From Streptomyces justiciae (lineage in GTDB: Bacteria; Actinomycetota; Actinomycetes; Streptomycetales; Streptomycetaceae), in contig NZ_JADDXU010000004.1 in the NCBI RefSeq assembly GCF_015163075.1, positions 496,001 to 560,000 on the forward strand: DNA of 64,000 nt. The letters are read 5' to 3'. The notes under the pieces are model-generated. The model was not told the origin of the DNA, ran no database searches, and saw only the letters and a list, made by a program, of their open reading frames with translations. Made by a program: the position numbers and the translations under genes. Below are positions 1-8,291 of the stretch, in pieces. Positions within the stretch are counted from its first letter, which is position 1. Each line of letters starts with the position of its first letter.

Positions 1-258
1 GTTGCAGCCGACGCTCCGCGTGGATATGTACCGCACGCCGGCTCGATCGAGCGCACGCAATGCGGCATGCGTGACGGGCGTTTTGTGGCCGACACTGATG
101 CACCGGCTGCCGGAGGCCAGTTCGGTATTTGCCTCGGACACCGGCTCGGTGGTGAGGGCCGGCTGCACACCGAGACCGGGCGCCAACTCGCGGAACAGAA
201 CAGCTTCGTCCGGGCCGCACCCGTACATGGTGATGCGGGTCGTTTCGCTGTGGGTCAT
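1..258 (-). CDS. vanH: VanH-type D-lactate dehydrogenase, N-terminal part (runs off left edge)
   Basis: The minus strand from an ATG at 256-258 stays open for 86 codons to the window edge. The translation has the VanH N-terminus: [19 protein letters not shown], then [17 protein letters not shown] and [10 protein letters not shown], the last being the conserved start of the NAD-binding half in this family. VanH reduces pyruvate to D-lactate, which VanA joins to D-Ala so that peptidoglycan precursors end in D-Ala-D-Lac and no longer bind vancomycin. In known actinomycete clusters vanA and vanX follow vanH; here they would lie left of the window and are not seen. The gene is divergent from the MurF-type gene with 127 bp between, which holds a VanR-like repeat. 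Family assignment rests on remembered motifs. Confidence 0.85.
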   Translation of the reverse strand, partial: MTHSETTRITMYGCGPDEAVLFRELAPGLGVQPALTTEPVSEANTELASGSRCISVGHKTPVTHAALRALDRAGVRYISTRSVGCN

Positions 259-303
259 GCCGTCAGTCAAGACAGGCTGCTGTTGCCGGAACGTATGGGG
301 ATT

Positions 304-322
304 TCGATATGCCCGCGATACG
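304..322 (+). promoter_or_regulatory. Candidate VanR box between vanH and murF
   Basis: TCGATATG and CGATACG are direct repeats whose CGATA cores begin 11 bp apart (305 and 316). The same arrangement, TCGATACG...CGATATG with an 11-bp step, recurs at 3012-3030 between the FemX-type gene and vanS, the only other divergent gap of this resistance region. Eleven-bp direct repeats are usual for OmpR-class regulators, of which VanR is one. The VanR assignment is inference. Confidence 0.45.
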
Positions 323-385
323 TCCAACTCCTTTGACTGGAGGCATGACTTGCAAAACACCACGCCTGATGTCCGGGGAGTCGGA

Positions 386-1729
386 GTGATCCCGTTCACC
401 CTCGGCGACATCGCCGAAATCGTCGGAGGAAAGGCCGAGGGTGACGGCTCCGTGACCGTGACCGCGCCTGCCGTGCTCGACAGCCGGCAGGCCGAGCCGG
501 GCGGCCTCTTCGTCGCCTTCGCCGGCGAGCGTGCCGACGGCCACGACTTCGCCGAACAGGCCGGGCGGGCCGGTGCGGTGGCCGTGCTCGGCTCGCGGCC
601 CACGCCGCTGCCCACCGTCGTCGTCGGCGACGTCCGGAGCGCGCTGCAACTGCTCGCCGCCGAGGTCGTGGCCCGGCTGCGCGACCGGCTGACCGTCGTC
701 GCGGTGACGGGCTCGCAGGGCAAGACCGGCACGAAGGACCTGCTGGCGGCCGTGTTCTCGGCAGCGGGGCCGACGGTCGCCACGGTCGGCTCGCTCAACA
801 ACGAACTCGGTGTGCCGCTCACCATGCTGCGCGCCGGCCCAGCCACCCGGTTCCTCGTCCTGGAGATGGGAGCGCGCCATGTCGGTGACATCGCCGAGCT
901 CACCGGCCTGGTCGCGCCCGACGTCGCCGTGGTCCTCAACGTCGGAGTGGCCCACATCGGCGAGTTCGGGTCGCGCGCCGCCATCGCCAGGACCAAGGGC
1001 GAACTGGTGCAGGGGCTCGCGCCCGGCGGGACCGCCGTCCTCAACGCCGACGACCCTCGGGTGGTCGCGATGCGTGCGCTCACCGACGCTCCGGTGCTGA
1101 CCTTCGGCCGGGCGGCCCACGCCGACGTACGAGCACTCGACCTGGCCCTCGACCGGCTCGGCCGGCCGTCGTTCACGCTGCGCACCGGTGGTGCCTCGGC
1201 CCACGTGACGCTGCCGGTCGTAGGCGCCCACCAGGCACTCAACGCGTCGGCTGCCGCGGCGGCGGCACTGGCCGCCGGAGTTCCCCTCGACCTGGCCACG
1301 GCGGCCCTGGCCACCGCCTCGCTGTCACCCTGGCGGCTGGAACCGCGCGACCTCGCCTGCGGGGCGTTGCTGCTCAACGACTCCTACAACGCCAACCCCG
1401 ACTCGACCCGCGCCGCCCTGGACGCGTTGGCGGCGGTCGAGGGCGGGCGCCGTATCGCCGTGCTCGGCGCCATGCTCGAACTCGGCGACGACAGCGAGGC
1501 CGAGCACCGCGCCGTCGGGGCGTACGCCGCCGCGCGGGCCGACGTGGTGGCCGTCGTGGGCGAGGCTGCCCGGCCGATCGCCGTCGGCGCGGGGGAGCGG
1601 GCGGTGGTCCTCGCCGGCAAGGACGCGGCCGTCGCCTGGCTGCGCGGGCTCCTCACCGCGGGCGATGTGGTCCTGGTCAAGGCGTCGCGCGGGGCCCGCC
1701 TCGACGAAGTCGCGGCCGCGTTGGCCTAG
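386..1729 (+). CDS. murF: MurF-type UDP-MurNAc-tripeptide:D-Ala-D-X ligase in the van region
   Basis: A 447-residue Mur ligase. It catalyses ATP-dependent addition of the terminal dipeptide (or depsipeptide) to UDP-MurNAc-tripeptide in the cytoplasm. The start is the GTG at 386 with GGGGAG a few bases upstream; it gives the usual MurF opening [15 protein letters not shown], so the longer upstream reading frame is not real. The P-loop [10 protein letters not shown] lies at residues 109-118, the central-domain motif [11 protein letters not shown] follows, and the C-terminal domain has [12 protein letters not shown] and [10 protein letters not shown]. Its place beside vanH suggests a dedicated paralogue favouring D-Ala-D-Lac; MurF-like genes are known beside vanHAX in glycopeptide producers. 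The last 14 codons recur in degenerate form just downstream. Confidence 0.88.
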   Translation: MIPFTLGDIAEIVGGKAEGDGSVTVTAPAVLDSRQAEPGGLFVAFAGERADGHDFAEQAGRAGAVAVLGSRPTPLPTVVVGDVRSALQLLAAEVVARLRDRLTVVAVTGSQGKTGTKDLLAAVFSAAGPTVATVGSLNNELGVPLTMLRAGPATRFLVLEMGARHVGDIAELTGLVAPDVAVVLNVGVAHIGEFGSRAAIARTKGELVQGLAPGGTAVLNADDPRVVAMRALTDAPVLTFGRAAHADVRALDLALDRLGRPSFTLRTGGASAHVTLPVVGAHQALNASAAAAAALAAGVPLDLATAALATASLSPWRLEPRDLACGALLLNDSYNANPDSTRAALDALAAVEGGRRIAVLGAMLELGDDSEAEHRAVGAYAAARADVVAVVGEAARPIAVGAGERAVVLAGKDAAVAWLRGLLTAGDVVLVKASRGARLDEVAAALA

Positions 1730-1823
1730 TTGTACTCCCCAGCCAGGTTGGTCGAGTTCAGCGCCCGCGGCGCCTGCCTTGAAGAAGTCGCAGCCGCACT
1801 CTGGTTCAGCGCCCGCGGCGCCT
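1685..1823. repeat. Degenerate tandem copies of the murF 3' end overlapping the femX 3' end
   Basis: The murF tail encodes [14 protein letters not shown] (1685-1726). An out-of-gene copy at 1760-1804 encodes SARGACLEEVAAALW on the same strand. The 20 bases at 1756-1775 (GTTCAGCGCCCGCGGCGCCT) recur exactly at 1804-1823, where they form the last codons and stop of the convergent femX gene. The two exact copies are 48 bp apart. This looks like a small duplication or recombination scar joining the two genes, not a designed terminator. Confidence 0.7.
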
Positions 1824-2966
1824 CATGTAGAGGTCGAAGGCCCGGTAGACCATCGGCCGCAGCGGCAGGTCCCACTCGCCGACGTACCGCACTGCCTGGC
1901 CACCGGTGCCGACCTTGAACCGGACCAGGCCGACGTGCGGGTCGTCGGCGTCGAGGGTCGGGGTGATGCCGCGCAGGTCGTAGACCTCGCAGCCGGCCGC
2001 GAGCGCGTCGCGGATCATCGCCCACTGGCAGGCGTTGGAGCCACGCACCTCGCGCTTGTCGGTGGCGGACGCGCCGTACGCGTACACCGCGTGCGTTCCG
2101 ACGCGGACCAGGACGGTGGCGGCGACCAAGTCGCCCTGGTGGTGGGCGAGGTAGAGCGTAATGCGCTCGGGGGCCTCGGCGCTCAGCGCCGCGAACATGG
2201 TCTCGAAGTAGCGCAGCGGCCGGGGTGTGAAGTGGTCGCGCTCGGCAGTGTGGACGTAGAGGTCGTGAAAGGCCTTGAGGTCTGCCGCGCCCCCGGTGCC
2301 GACCGTGACCTCGACGCCCTCCCTGGCCGCCTTCTTGATGTTGCGGCGCCACTGCTGGCTCATGCCCCTGAGCAGCTCGTCCTCGGTCTTTCCCGCGAGC
2401 GGGACCTGGTACTTGAACTGCGGATGCCCGACCCCGAACCCGTCCTCCGGGTTCTGCGGCAGCCACCCCGCGTCCTTGAGTCTGCCGCCCACGCGCGCGC
2501 CGACCGGGTCGCCCCACTGTCCTGGCAGGTCGGTCAGCCGCCGGATGCCCGGGTCGGCGATGCCCTCCTTGACCTGGGCGGCGCTCCAGGCGTCGGTGAC
2601 CACCGGCGGGCCGAGCCGGATCGCGAACGCGCCGCGCTCCTTGAGATACGCCGCCAGCGGATCGAGCCACGCACCGATGTCGCCGCTCCAGTCGATGACC
2701 GGGCCCTCGGGCAGATACGCCAGCGTGAACCGGTCGAGCCGTGGCACGGGTCGGTGCAGTACGAGCCCGGCACCGACCAGGCGGCGGCCTTCGAACCAGC
2801 CGAGGGACTCGCTGCGCCACTCGGTCTTGACGCGGCCCCATGCCGGGGTCTGCAGAAAGCTGACCGACCGCTGGGCCCGTACGAACGCCAGGTGATCGGC
2901 GGCGCTGATCGGCCTGACGACCGGGTTTCCTGCTTCTGCTGCTCGTACTGGTGCGCTGGAGGACAT
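1806..2966 (-). CDS. FemX/VanK-type peptidoglycan cross-bridge aminoacyltransferase
   Basis: A 386-residue Fem-family (GNAT-fold) ligase of the kind that transfers an amino acid from aminoacyl-tRNA to the stem-peptide side chain of lipid II. The ATG at 2966 is chosen because the protein then begins MSSSAPVRAAEAG just ahead of the conserved fold; upstream in-frame codons lie in the promoter gap. Family features seen are FLQTPAWGRVKTEW, FKYQVPL, GMSQQWRRNIKKAAREGVEV, LYLAHHQGDLVAATVLV, YAYGAS and EVYDLRGITPTLD. In S. coelicolor VanK adds glycine to D-Lac-ended precursors that FemX cannot use; whether this protein is VanK- or FemX-like cannot be settled here. Its 3' end carries the repeat shared with the murF downstream region. 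Confidence 0.85.
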   Translation of the reverse strand: MSSSAPVRAAEAGNPVVRPISAADHLAFVRAQRSVSFLQTPAWGRVKTEWRSESLGWFEGRRLVGAGLVLHRPVPRLDRFTLAYLPEGPVIDWSGDIGAWLDPLAAYLKERGAFAIRLGPPVVTDAWSAAQVKEGIADPGIRRLTDLPGQWGDPVGARVGGRLKDAGWLPQNPEDGFGVGHPQFKYQVPLAGKTEDELLRGMSQQWRRNIKKAAREGVEVTVGTGGAADLKAFHDLYVHTAERDHFTPRPLRYFETMFAALSAEAPERITLYLAHHQGDLVAATVLVRVGTHAVYAYGASATDKREVRGSNACQWAMIRDALAAGCEVYDLRGITPTLDADDPHVGLVRFKVGTGGQAVRYVGEWDLPLRPMVYRAFDLYMRRRGR

Positions 2967-3011
2967 GCGACCAGCCAAGGCGGCGGGGTGTTGCTCGCGC
3001 GTATGCAGTTC

Positions 3012-3030
3012 TCGATACGCGGACGATATG
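3012..3030 (+). promoter_or_regulatory. Candidate VanR box between femX and vanS
   Basis: TCGATACG at 3012-3019 and CGATATG at 3024-3030 place CGATA cores at 3013 and 3024, the same 11-bp step as the box at 304-322. It sits 46 bp from the femX start and about 85 bp from the vanS start, so it could serve both genes. Further CGTATG words flank it (near 2999 and 3049). Confidence 0.45.
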
Positions 3031-3114
3031 CGTCGCCTCATAGCCTCGACGTATGTGTGTCTCCATGCTCGCCGCCACCGCTCCGGGCGCCGGCAGGCGT
3101 CACCAGACAGGGGG

Positions 3115-4209
3115 GTGGTGAGCGTGGGCAGGCCGCCCGGGTTGAGCGTCCGCCTCAAGCTCACCCTCAGCTATGCCGGGTTCCTCCTGCTCGCGGGTGC
3201 CCTGCTGCTTGTCGCCGTGGGGGTGTTCCTGCTGCGACAGGGGTGGTTGCAGACCAATGAGGCGGGGGCCGTGAGGGTGACTCCCGGGACCATGTTCGTG
3301 CGCGGGTTCGCCCCGACGGCGGGCGCGGTCGTGGTCTTCCTGTTGGTGTTCGGCCTCCTGGGAGGATGGGTTCTCGCCGGACGCATGCTGGCGCCCCTGG
3401 ACCGGATCACCCACGCCACCCGTACGGCCGCGGCCGGATCGCTGTCCCACCGGATCCGGATGCCCGGCCGCAGGGACGAGTTCCGTGAACTCGCCGACGC
3501 CTTCGACATGATGCTCGCGCAGCTCGAGGCACACGTCGCGGAACAGCGGAGATTCGCCGCCAACGCCTCGCACGAACTGCGCACCCCGCTGGCGATCTCG
3601 AAGACACTCATCGACGTCGCCCGCGCCGACCCGAACCACGACACCGGCGAACTCGTCGACCGCCTGCACACCGTCAACACCCGGGCCATCGACCTCACCG
3701 AGGCCCTACTGTTGCTCAGCCGCGCCAACCAACGGTCCTTCGCCCGAGAACGGGTCGACCTGTCCCTCGTCGCGGAGGAAGCAACCGAAACACTCCACCC
3801 GTTCGCGGAGAAGCACGGCGTCACCCTCGAGACCAGCGGCGACATCGCCCTGACGAGCGGTTCCCCCGCGCTCCTGCTGCAACTCGCCACGAACCTCGTG
3901 CACAACGCGATCGTCCACAACCTCCCGGAACGGGGCACCGTCCGGGTCCACACCGCCGTCCGCCCCCACACCGCGGTCCTCACCGTCGAGAACACCGGCG
4001 AGCAGCTCACCCCTGACCTGGTCGCGACGTTCACCGAGCCCTTCCAACGCGGCACCGAGCGCATCCACACCGACCAGGCAGGCGTCGGCCTGGGTCTGGC
4101 CATCGTCAAGACCATCACCGAGGCACACGCCGGAACCCTCACGCTCACGCCACGGCCGGGCGGCGGGCTGCGCATCACGGTGGAACTGCCGGCGGCGCCG
4201 GGAGGATGA
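3115..4209 (+). CDS. vanS: VanS-type membrane sensor histidine kinase
   Basis: A sensor kinase of about 364 residues, very like actinomycete VanS (LSVRLKLTLSYAGFLLLAG, GGWVLAGRMLAPLDRITHATR, SLSHRIRMPGRRDEFRELADAFD). Two membrane segments (about 18-40 and 70-89) bracket a short extracytoplasmic loop, followed by HAMP, a dimerisation domain with phospho-acceptor His 153 in FAANASHELRTPLA, and an ATPase domain with NLVHNAIVHN and GVGLGLAIVKTI. VanS phosphorylates VanR when glycopeptides are present. Starts at GTG 3115, 3118 or 3124 all fit; 3115 is given. VanR normally lies directly upstream with an overlapping stop, but here that space holds only the divergent femX promoter, so vanS is unpaired within the window. 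Confidence 0.88.
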   Translation: MVSVGRPPGLSVRLKLTLSYAGFLLLAGALLLVAVGVFLLRQGWLQTNEAGAVRVTPGTMFVRGFAPTAGAVVVFLLVFGLLGGWVLAGRMLAPLDRITHATRTAAAGSLSHRIRMPGRRDEFRELADAFDMMLAQLEAHVAEQRRFAANASHELRTPLAISKTLIDVARADPNHDTGELVDRLHTVNTRAIDLTEALLLLSRANQRSFARERVDLSLVAEEATETLHPFAEKHGVTLETSGDIALTSGSPALLLQLATNLVHNAIVHNLPERGTVRVHTAVRPHTAVLTVENTGEQLTPDLVATFTEPFQRGTERIHTDQAGVGLGLAIVKTITEAHAGTLTLTPRPGGGLRITVELPAAPGG

Positions 4210-4376
4210 ATTCTGATCCGCACCGGTGTCGGCGATGGAAGTGCCGGAGTCACCGTGGACCGGCCTGGACGACGGCATGTACCGCGGTGCCTTTCGGGAC
4301 ATCAGGCAAAGACCGGCCCGTCGCATCCAGATCCTCGCTTTCGAGATCTTCGGCGCGCCGCCGAACGCTCGGTCGT
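4210..4376. other. Gap between convergent vanS and P450
   Basis: 167 bp between convergent genes. Short readings exist on both strands but none has a recognisable domain or a clear ribosome site. No strong hairpin was found. It marks the edge of the resistance region. Confidence 0.4.
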
Positions 4377-5546
4377 TCAGCCCAGCCGCACCGGAAGTGC
4401 GGCCAACCCGCGCACCAGGGTGCTCGTGCGCCAAGTGAGTTCCGCCGGATCGGTCGCGAGGGCGAGTGCGGGGTGGTGGCGCAGGAGCAGGCGTACGGCG
4501 ACAGAAGCCTCCAGCCGGGCCAGCGGGGCGCCGAGGCAGTGGTGCAGGCCGTGGCCGAAGCCGAGATGGCCCTGGGGGCGGCGGGTGATGTCGAAGCGGT
4601 CGGGATCGGGGAAGTGCAGGGGGTCGCGGGAGGCCGCGGCGAGCGAGACCAGGACGGCGTCGCCTGCGGCGATCGGGGTTCCGGCGAGATCCAGAGGCTC
4701 GGCGGCGAACCGGAACGCGGTGGTGTGCACCGGTGCGGTGTGGCGCAGCGTCTCCTCGACGGCGGCGTCGGTCAAGTCGGGTGCGCTGCGCAGGAGTTGG
4801 AGCTGCCCGGGATGGGTGAGCAGGTTGTGGACGACGGCCGAGATCAGGTTGACCGTTGTCTCGTGCCCGGCGACGAGGAGCAGGAAGGCCATGCCGAGGA
4901 GTTCCTCGCTGTCGGGCGCATCGGGCCCGTGGGCGAGATGGCCGAGCAGGGTGTCCTCGCGGCCGGTCAGCTCGGTCAGGCAGGCGGTCAATGCGGTCGC
5001 TGCCTCGGTCGCGGTTTCCTGCGAGGTGGGCATCACAAGCTCGTTAGACCAGGCGTGGAAGGCGGTGCGCTCCTCGGCCGGGACCGCCAGCAGGTCACAG
5101 ATGACGGTGACCGGCAACGGCAGCGCGTAGCGGGCGACCAGGTCCGCCGTGCCCCGTCGCGGGAGTACGGCGATCAGCTCCTCGGCGATCTCCTCGATCC
5201 GCGGCCGCAGTCCGGCGACGCGCTGCGGGGTGAAGTGCCCGGCGACCAGGCGGCGGAGCCGGGTGTGCTGGGGCGGGTCGCTCTGCAGCATGTTCCGCCC
5301 GAGGGCGTGGCCGCCGTCGCTCCGCCAGGACGCGGAGTGCCGGATGTCGTTGCGCAGCCGCGGATCGGTGAGCGCGGCACGGGCGGCGTCCCGGCTCACG
5401 ACCAGCCACGCCTCACCACTGCCAGGTACGCGGACGCGGTGCACCGGGCCTTTGTCGCGCAGGGCCGAGTAGACGGGGTACGGATCGGCCGCGAAGTCAT
5501 GGCCGGTGGGGGAGAGGTCCTCAAGCGTCGGGACGGACACGGACAC
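4377..5546 (-). CDS. Cytochrome P450
   Basis: A 389-residue soluble bacterial class I P450. It has the I-helix oxygen-activation motif AGHETT, the K-helix ExxR motif in EETLR, and the heme-thiolate loop FGHGLHHCLGAPLARLE with Cys 337 as the iron ligand. The N-terminus (DPYPVYSALRDKGPVHRV) and length fit CYP105/CYP107-like enzymes that hydroxylate small molecules. No ferredoxin or ferredoxin reductase is adjacent, so it would rely on general redox partners. Substrate unknown. The neighbouring patatin gene is on the same strand but about 66 bp away with its own promoter, so they are not clearly one operon. Confidence 0.9.
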   Translation of the reverse strand: MSVSVPTLEDLSPTGHDFAADPYPVYSALRDKGPVHRVRVPGSGEAWLVVSRDAARAALTDPRLRNDIRHSASWRSDGGHALGRNMLQSDPPQHTRLRRLVAGHFTPQRVAGLRPRIEEIAEELIAVLPRRGTADLVARYALPLPVTVICDLLAVPAEERTAFHAWSNELVMPTSQETATEAATALTACLTELTGREDTLLGHLAHGPDAPDSEELLGMAFLLLVAGHETTVNLISAVVHNLLTHPGQLQLLRSAPDLTDAAVEETLRHTAPVHTTAFRFAAEPLDLAGTPIAAGDAVLVSLAAASRDPLHFPDPDRFDITRRPQGHLGFGHGLHHCLGAPLARLEASVAVRLLLRHHPALALATDPAELTWRTSTLVRGLAALPVRLG

Positions 5547-5612
5547 CTTCCGTTCGGCGTGGTAGCACAGGGCTGTGGCTGGCGGTGAGCGTGAGTTGCT
5601 GCTGCCGGCCTT

Positions 5613-6446
5613 TCAGCCCTGCCATGCCGCCCCCACCGTCTCCGCGGCCTTGGTCGCCTGCGCGTGGCCCGCGAGCGCCGCGGCCACCCGGTGGGCGTCG
5701 GCAGTCAGATCGCGGCCCATGGCCCGGCGGGATGCGGCGTCCGGGGTCAACAGGCTGACGGTGGCGCCCTCGGCGGTGAGGCCCATGGCCTGTCGCGAGG
5801 CGCTGGGGTGTGGTCCCACGGCCTTGTCGACCGGGGCGACGGACAGCACGCGCTCGTAGCCGCGGGCCAGTTGGAGGTTGGCGGTGGAGCGGGTGCCGCC
5901 GTCCATCCAGTGCTGTCCGGCGGCGGCGACGGGTGCGAGGACCAGGGGGACCGCGCAGCTGGCGGCGACCGCTTCGACCATCGTGAGGCCGGAGTCGGAA
6001 CCATGGGCGGCCACCACCCCTGTACGGGCGTTGACCGCAGCCAGGCGCAGATCACGGGCGGGCCAGTCCTCCGCACCGCGCAGCACCTGTCGTACGAGAG
6101 TGAGCGCGTCGGCACCGGAGCGTGGTCCCAACGCGGCGCGCCCCAGCCGCCGTATCGACCGCTCGGGGTCACGGGAGCCCAGCGCGGCCCACAGGAAGCG
6201 CAGCGTCTGTGCCGTCGTGACGTCCAGCAACAGCCGGTCGGCGCCGGTGAGTTGACGTTCGTACAGCTCGCGAGGCGGCTCACCGTGCGCGAGCCGGGTG
6301 CCGAAGACGGCCCCGGCGGAGGTGCCGATGACGAGGTCGGCACGGGCGAGGTTGACGCCGGCGTCGGCGAGACCGGCCAGCACCCCCGTGAGCCACGCAC
6401 CGCCGACCGGACCTCCGCCGCCGAGCACCAGTGCCGCCCCGCCCAT
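5613..6446 (-). CDS. Patatin-like phospholipase family protein
   Basis: A 277-residue patatin-fold hydrolase. The oxyanion loop is ALVLGGGGPVGGAWLTG at the N-terminus, the nucleophile elbow is GTSAG with Ser 43, and the catalytic-dyad DGG is in HWMDGGTRST. The ATG at 6446 is chosen because it directly opens the beta strand before the glycine-rich loop and has AGGGGG upstream. The protein has no signal peptide. It is transcribed divergently from a TetR regulator, and the shared gap has two GGGGA...TCCCC inverted repeats, so it is probably the regulated target. Acyl substrate unknown. Confidence 0.85.
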   Translation of the reverse strand: MGGAALVLGGGGPVGGAWLTGVLAGLADAGVNLARADLVIGTSAGAVFGTRLAHGEPPRELYERQLTGADRLLLDVTTAQTLRFLWAALGSRDPERSIRRLGRAALGPRSGADALTLVRQVLRGAEDWPARDLRLAAVNARTGVVAAHGSDSGLTMVEAVAASCAVPLVLAPVAAAGQHWMDGGTRSTANLQLARGYERVLSVAPVDKAVGPHPSASRQAMGLTAEGATVSLLTPDAASRRAMGRDLTADAHRVAAALAGHAQATKAAETVGAAWQG

Positions 6447-6468
6447 GCCATGCCCCCTTATCGGAAGT

Positions 6469-6526
6469 GGGGAGTGGTCCCCATTTCTCGATCCGACGAT
6501 AGCATGCGGACCGGGGAGCACTCCCC
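6469..6526. promoter_or_regulatory. Pair of TetR-type operators in a divergent promoter
   Basis: GGGGAGTGGTCCCC at 6469-6482 and GGGGAGCACTCCCC at 6513-6526 are 14-bp inverted repeats of one design, with centres 44 bp apart. They sit between the patatin and TetR start codons and so could control both. Assignment to the adjacent TetR protein is inference from position. Confidence 0.55.
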
Positions 6527-6547
6527 GCTCGGGGCTGGAGGACGACG

Positions 6548-7195
6548 ATGAGCGCACTGCGACGCGACGCGCGGCGCAACCGGGAGCGGCTGATGGAAGC
6601 AGCCCACGAAGTCTTCGCCGAGCAGGGCCTCCAGGCGCCGCTGGACGTCATCGCCCGCCGGGCAGGGGTGGGCAACGCGACCCTCTACCGGCACTTCCCC
6701 ACCCGCGCCGCCCTCATCGACGCCGTCTTCCACGACCAGCTGACCGACACGATGACCGCCGGCGCACAGGCCCGGACCGCACCTGACGCCTGGACAGGCC
6801 TGACCGCGTACTTGGAGGCGGTCTTCACGACCTTGGCCGCCGACCGCGGCACCAACGACCTCATGACCATCCGGCTCGACGGCGTCGACACCCTCCAGGA
6901 GGTGCACGCCCACAACCACGAGACGGTGGAGCTCCTGCTGCGGCGAGGCCAGGAGGAGGGCACGGTCCGCGACGACATCACCGTCGAGGACGTGCTGTTC
7001 ACGCTGGCCGCCCTGGGGCGTGCGGTCCCGTCCCTGACCAGCGCGGCCACCCCCGACGCCTGGCGCCGGCCCCTGTGTCTGTTCCTCTCCGGCCTGCACA
7101 CCGCGCGGACGGTGCGGCCTCTGCCCGGACAAGCGCTGACCGCGGCTGAACTGGACGACGTACTCCAGGACTTGGGGCCGCATCGCATGGCGTGA
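6548..7195 (+). CDS. TetR/AcrR family transcriptional regulator
   Basis: A 215-residue one-component regulator. The N-terminal helix-turn-helix reads LDVIARRAGVGNATLYRHF (about residues 31-50), followed by a larger ligand-binding and dimerisation domain with no recognised ligand. The ATG at 6548 follows a GGAGGACGACG ribosome site. It faces the patatin gene across a gap with two matching inverted repeats, so it probably represses the patatin gene and itself. Confidence 0.9.
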   Translation: MSALRRDARRNRERLMEAAHEVFAEQGLQAPLDVIARRAGVGNATLYRHFPTRAALIDAVFHDQLTDTMTAGAQARTAPDAWTGLTAYLEAVFTTLAADRGTNDLMTIRLDGVDTLQEVHAHNHETVELLLRRGQEEGTVRDDITVEDVLFTLAALGRAVPSLTSAATPDAWRRPLCLFLSGLHTARTVRPLPGQALTAAELDDVLQDLGPHRMA

Positions 7196-7253
7196 AGAGG
7201 GGAGGGGGAGAGTCCTCGCGATCGGGCCACGCCGCTTGCCTATTCTGGTCCCT

Positions 7254-8270
7254 GTGGCTGCCCTGGGGGACGGTGTCGATGCGCTGGCACGCGAGAGCGG
7301 GTTCAGCGGGGTCGTGTCGGTGGACCGGGGCGGCGTGCCGGTTTTCGCCAACGCGTACGGTCTCGCCGACCGGCGCCACCACGTCGCCAACACGCTGGAG
7401 ACCAGATTCGGGATCGCCAGCGGAACCAAGGGGCTTACCGCACTGACGGCGATCAGCCTCATCGAGCACGGTGCGTTGAGTCTGTCCACGACCGCACGTT
7501 CCGTGCTCGGCCGGGACCTGCCGCTGATTGACGAGCGGGTCACCGTGGAGCATCTGCTGGCCCACCGCTCGGGCATCGGCGACTACTTCGACGAGGATGC
7601 CGGGGGTGAGATCACGGACTACCAACTGACGCTTCCCGCCCACGAGTTGTCGACCACCGAGGCGTATCTGCCCGTGCTGGACGGTTATCCGGCCAAGTTC
7701 CCGCCCGGCGAGCGGTTCTCGTACTGCAACTCCGGATACGTGGTGCTCGCGCTGATCGCCGAGCGCGTGGCGGGCCAGCCGTTTCACCAACTGGTGCGTG
7801 ACCGGGTCTGCACACCCGCGGACATGTGTGACACCGAGTTCCTGCGCTCCGACGAACTGCCGCCGGGCACGGCAACCGGGTATCTCCCCATCGAGGGGGT
7901 GTACCGGACCAACGTGTTCCATCTGCCGGTGCGCGGCAGCGGTGACGGCGGGATCTACTCCACCGCCGGCGACATCAGCGCACTGTGGCGTGCCCTGTTC
8001 GCAGGGAGGATCGTGTCGCGCGACTGGGTCGCCACGATGACGCGACCGCACAGTGACGTTCCCTCGAAAGGCAGACGGTACGGCCTGGGCTTCTGGCTGC
8101 ACGCCTCGAACGACACGGTGATGCTGACGGGATACGACGCCGGAGTCTCGTTCCGCAGCGTGCACGATCCCCAGGCCTGCCTGACCCACACGGTGCTCTC
8201 CAACACCTCAGACGGTGCTTGGAAGATCAGCCGATACCTGGACCAGAATCCTGTCCCCGAATCCGAGTAG
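7254..8270 (+). CDS. Serine beta-lactamase-family hydrolase (class C / esterase-like)
   Basis: About 338 residues of the beta-lactamase/penicillin-binding fold (Pfam Beta-lactamase). The SxxK motif is SGTK in FGIASGTKGLTALTAIS, and the second motif YxN is YCN in FSYCNSGYVVLA. HRSGIGDYFDED is the usual loop after the first helix. No signal peptide is apparent, so a cytoplasmic esterase or D-amino-acid peptidase-like role is more likely than antibiotic hydrolysis. The start is uncertain: GTG 7254 is used, TTG 7236 is also in frame, and neither has a good ribosome site. The gene ends 21 bp from the convergent methyltransferase gene. Confidence 0.82.
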   Translation: MAALGDGVDALARESGFSGVVSVDRGGVPVFANAYGLADRRHHVANTLETRFGIASGTKGLTALTAISLIEHGALSLSTTARSVLGRDLPLIDERVTVEHLLAHRSGIGDYFDEDAGGEITDYQLTLPAHELSTTEAYLPVLDGYPAKFPPGERFSYCNSGYVVLALIAERVAGQPFHQLVRDRVCTPADMCDTEFLRSDELPPGTATGYLPIEGVYRTNVFHLPVRGSGDGGIYSTAGDISALWRALFAGRIVSRDWVATMTRPHSDVPSKGRRYGLGFWLHASNDTVMLTGYDAGVSFRSVHDPQACLTHTVLSNTSDGAWKISRYLDQNPVPESE

Positions 8271-8291
8271 CCCAGCAGTCGCGGGGGCGGT

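Noticed and set aside
386..1729. Long antisense frames across murF and across many other genes
   Set aside because: They are frame shadows created by third-position GC bias; none has family motifs or a start signal, whereas the opposite strand encodes clear enzymes.
4210..4440. Small plus-strand frame after vanS (MEVPESPWTGLDDGMYRG...)
   Set aside because: No known domain, and it runs into the antisense of the P450 3' end; not counted as a gene.
7196..7253. TTG 7236 as start of the beta-lactamase-fold gene
   Set aside because: In frame but without a properly spaced ribosome site, and it adds residues not expected before the conserved DALARESGFSGVV opening; GTG 7254 preferred with low certainty.
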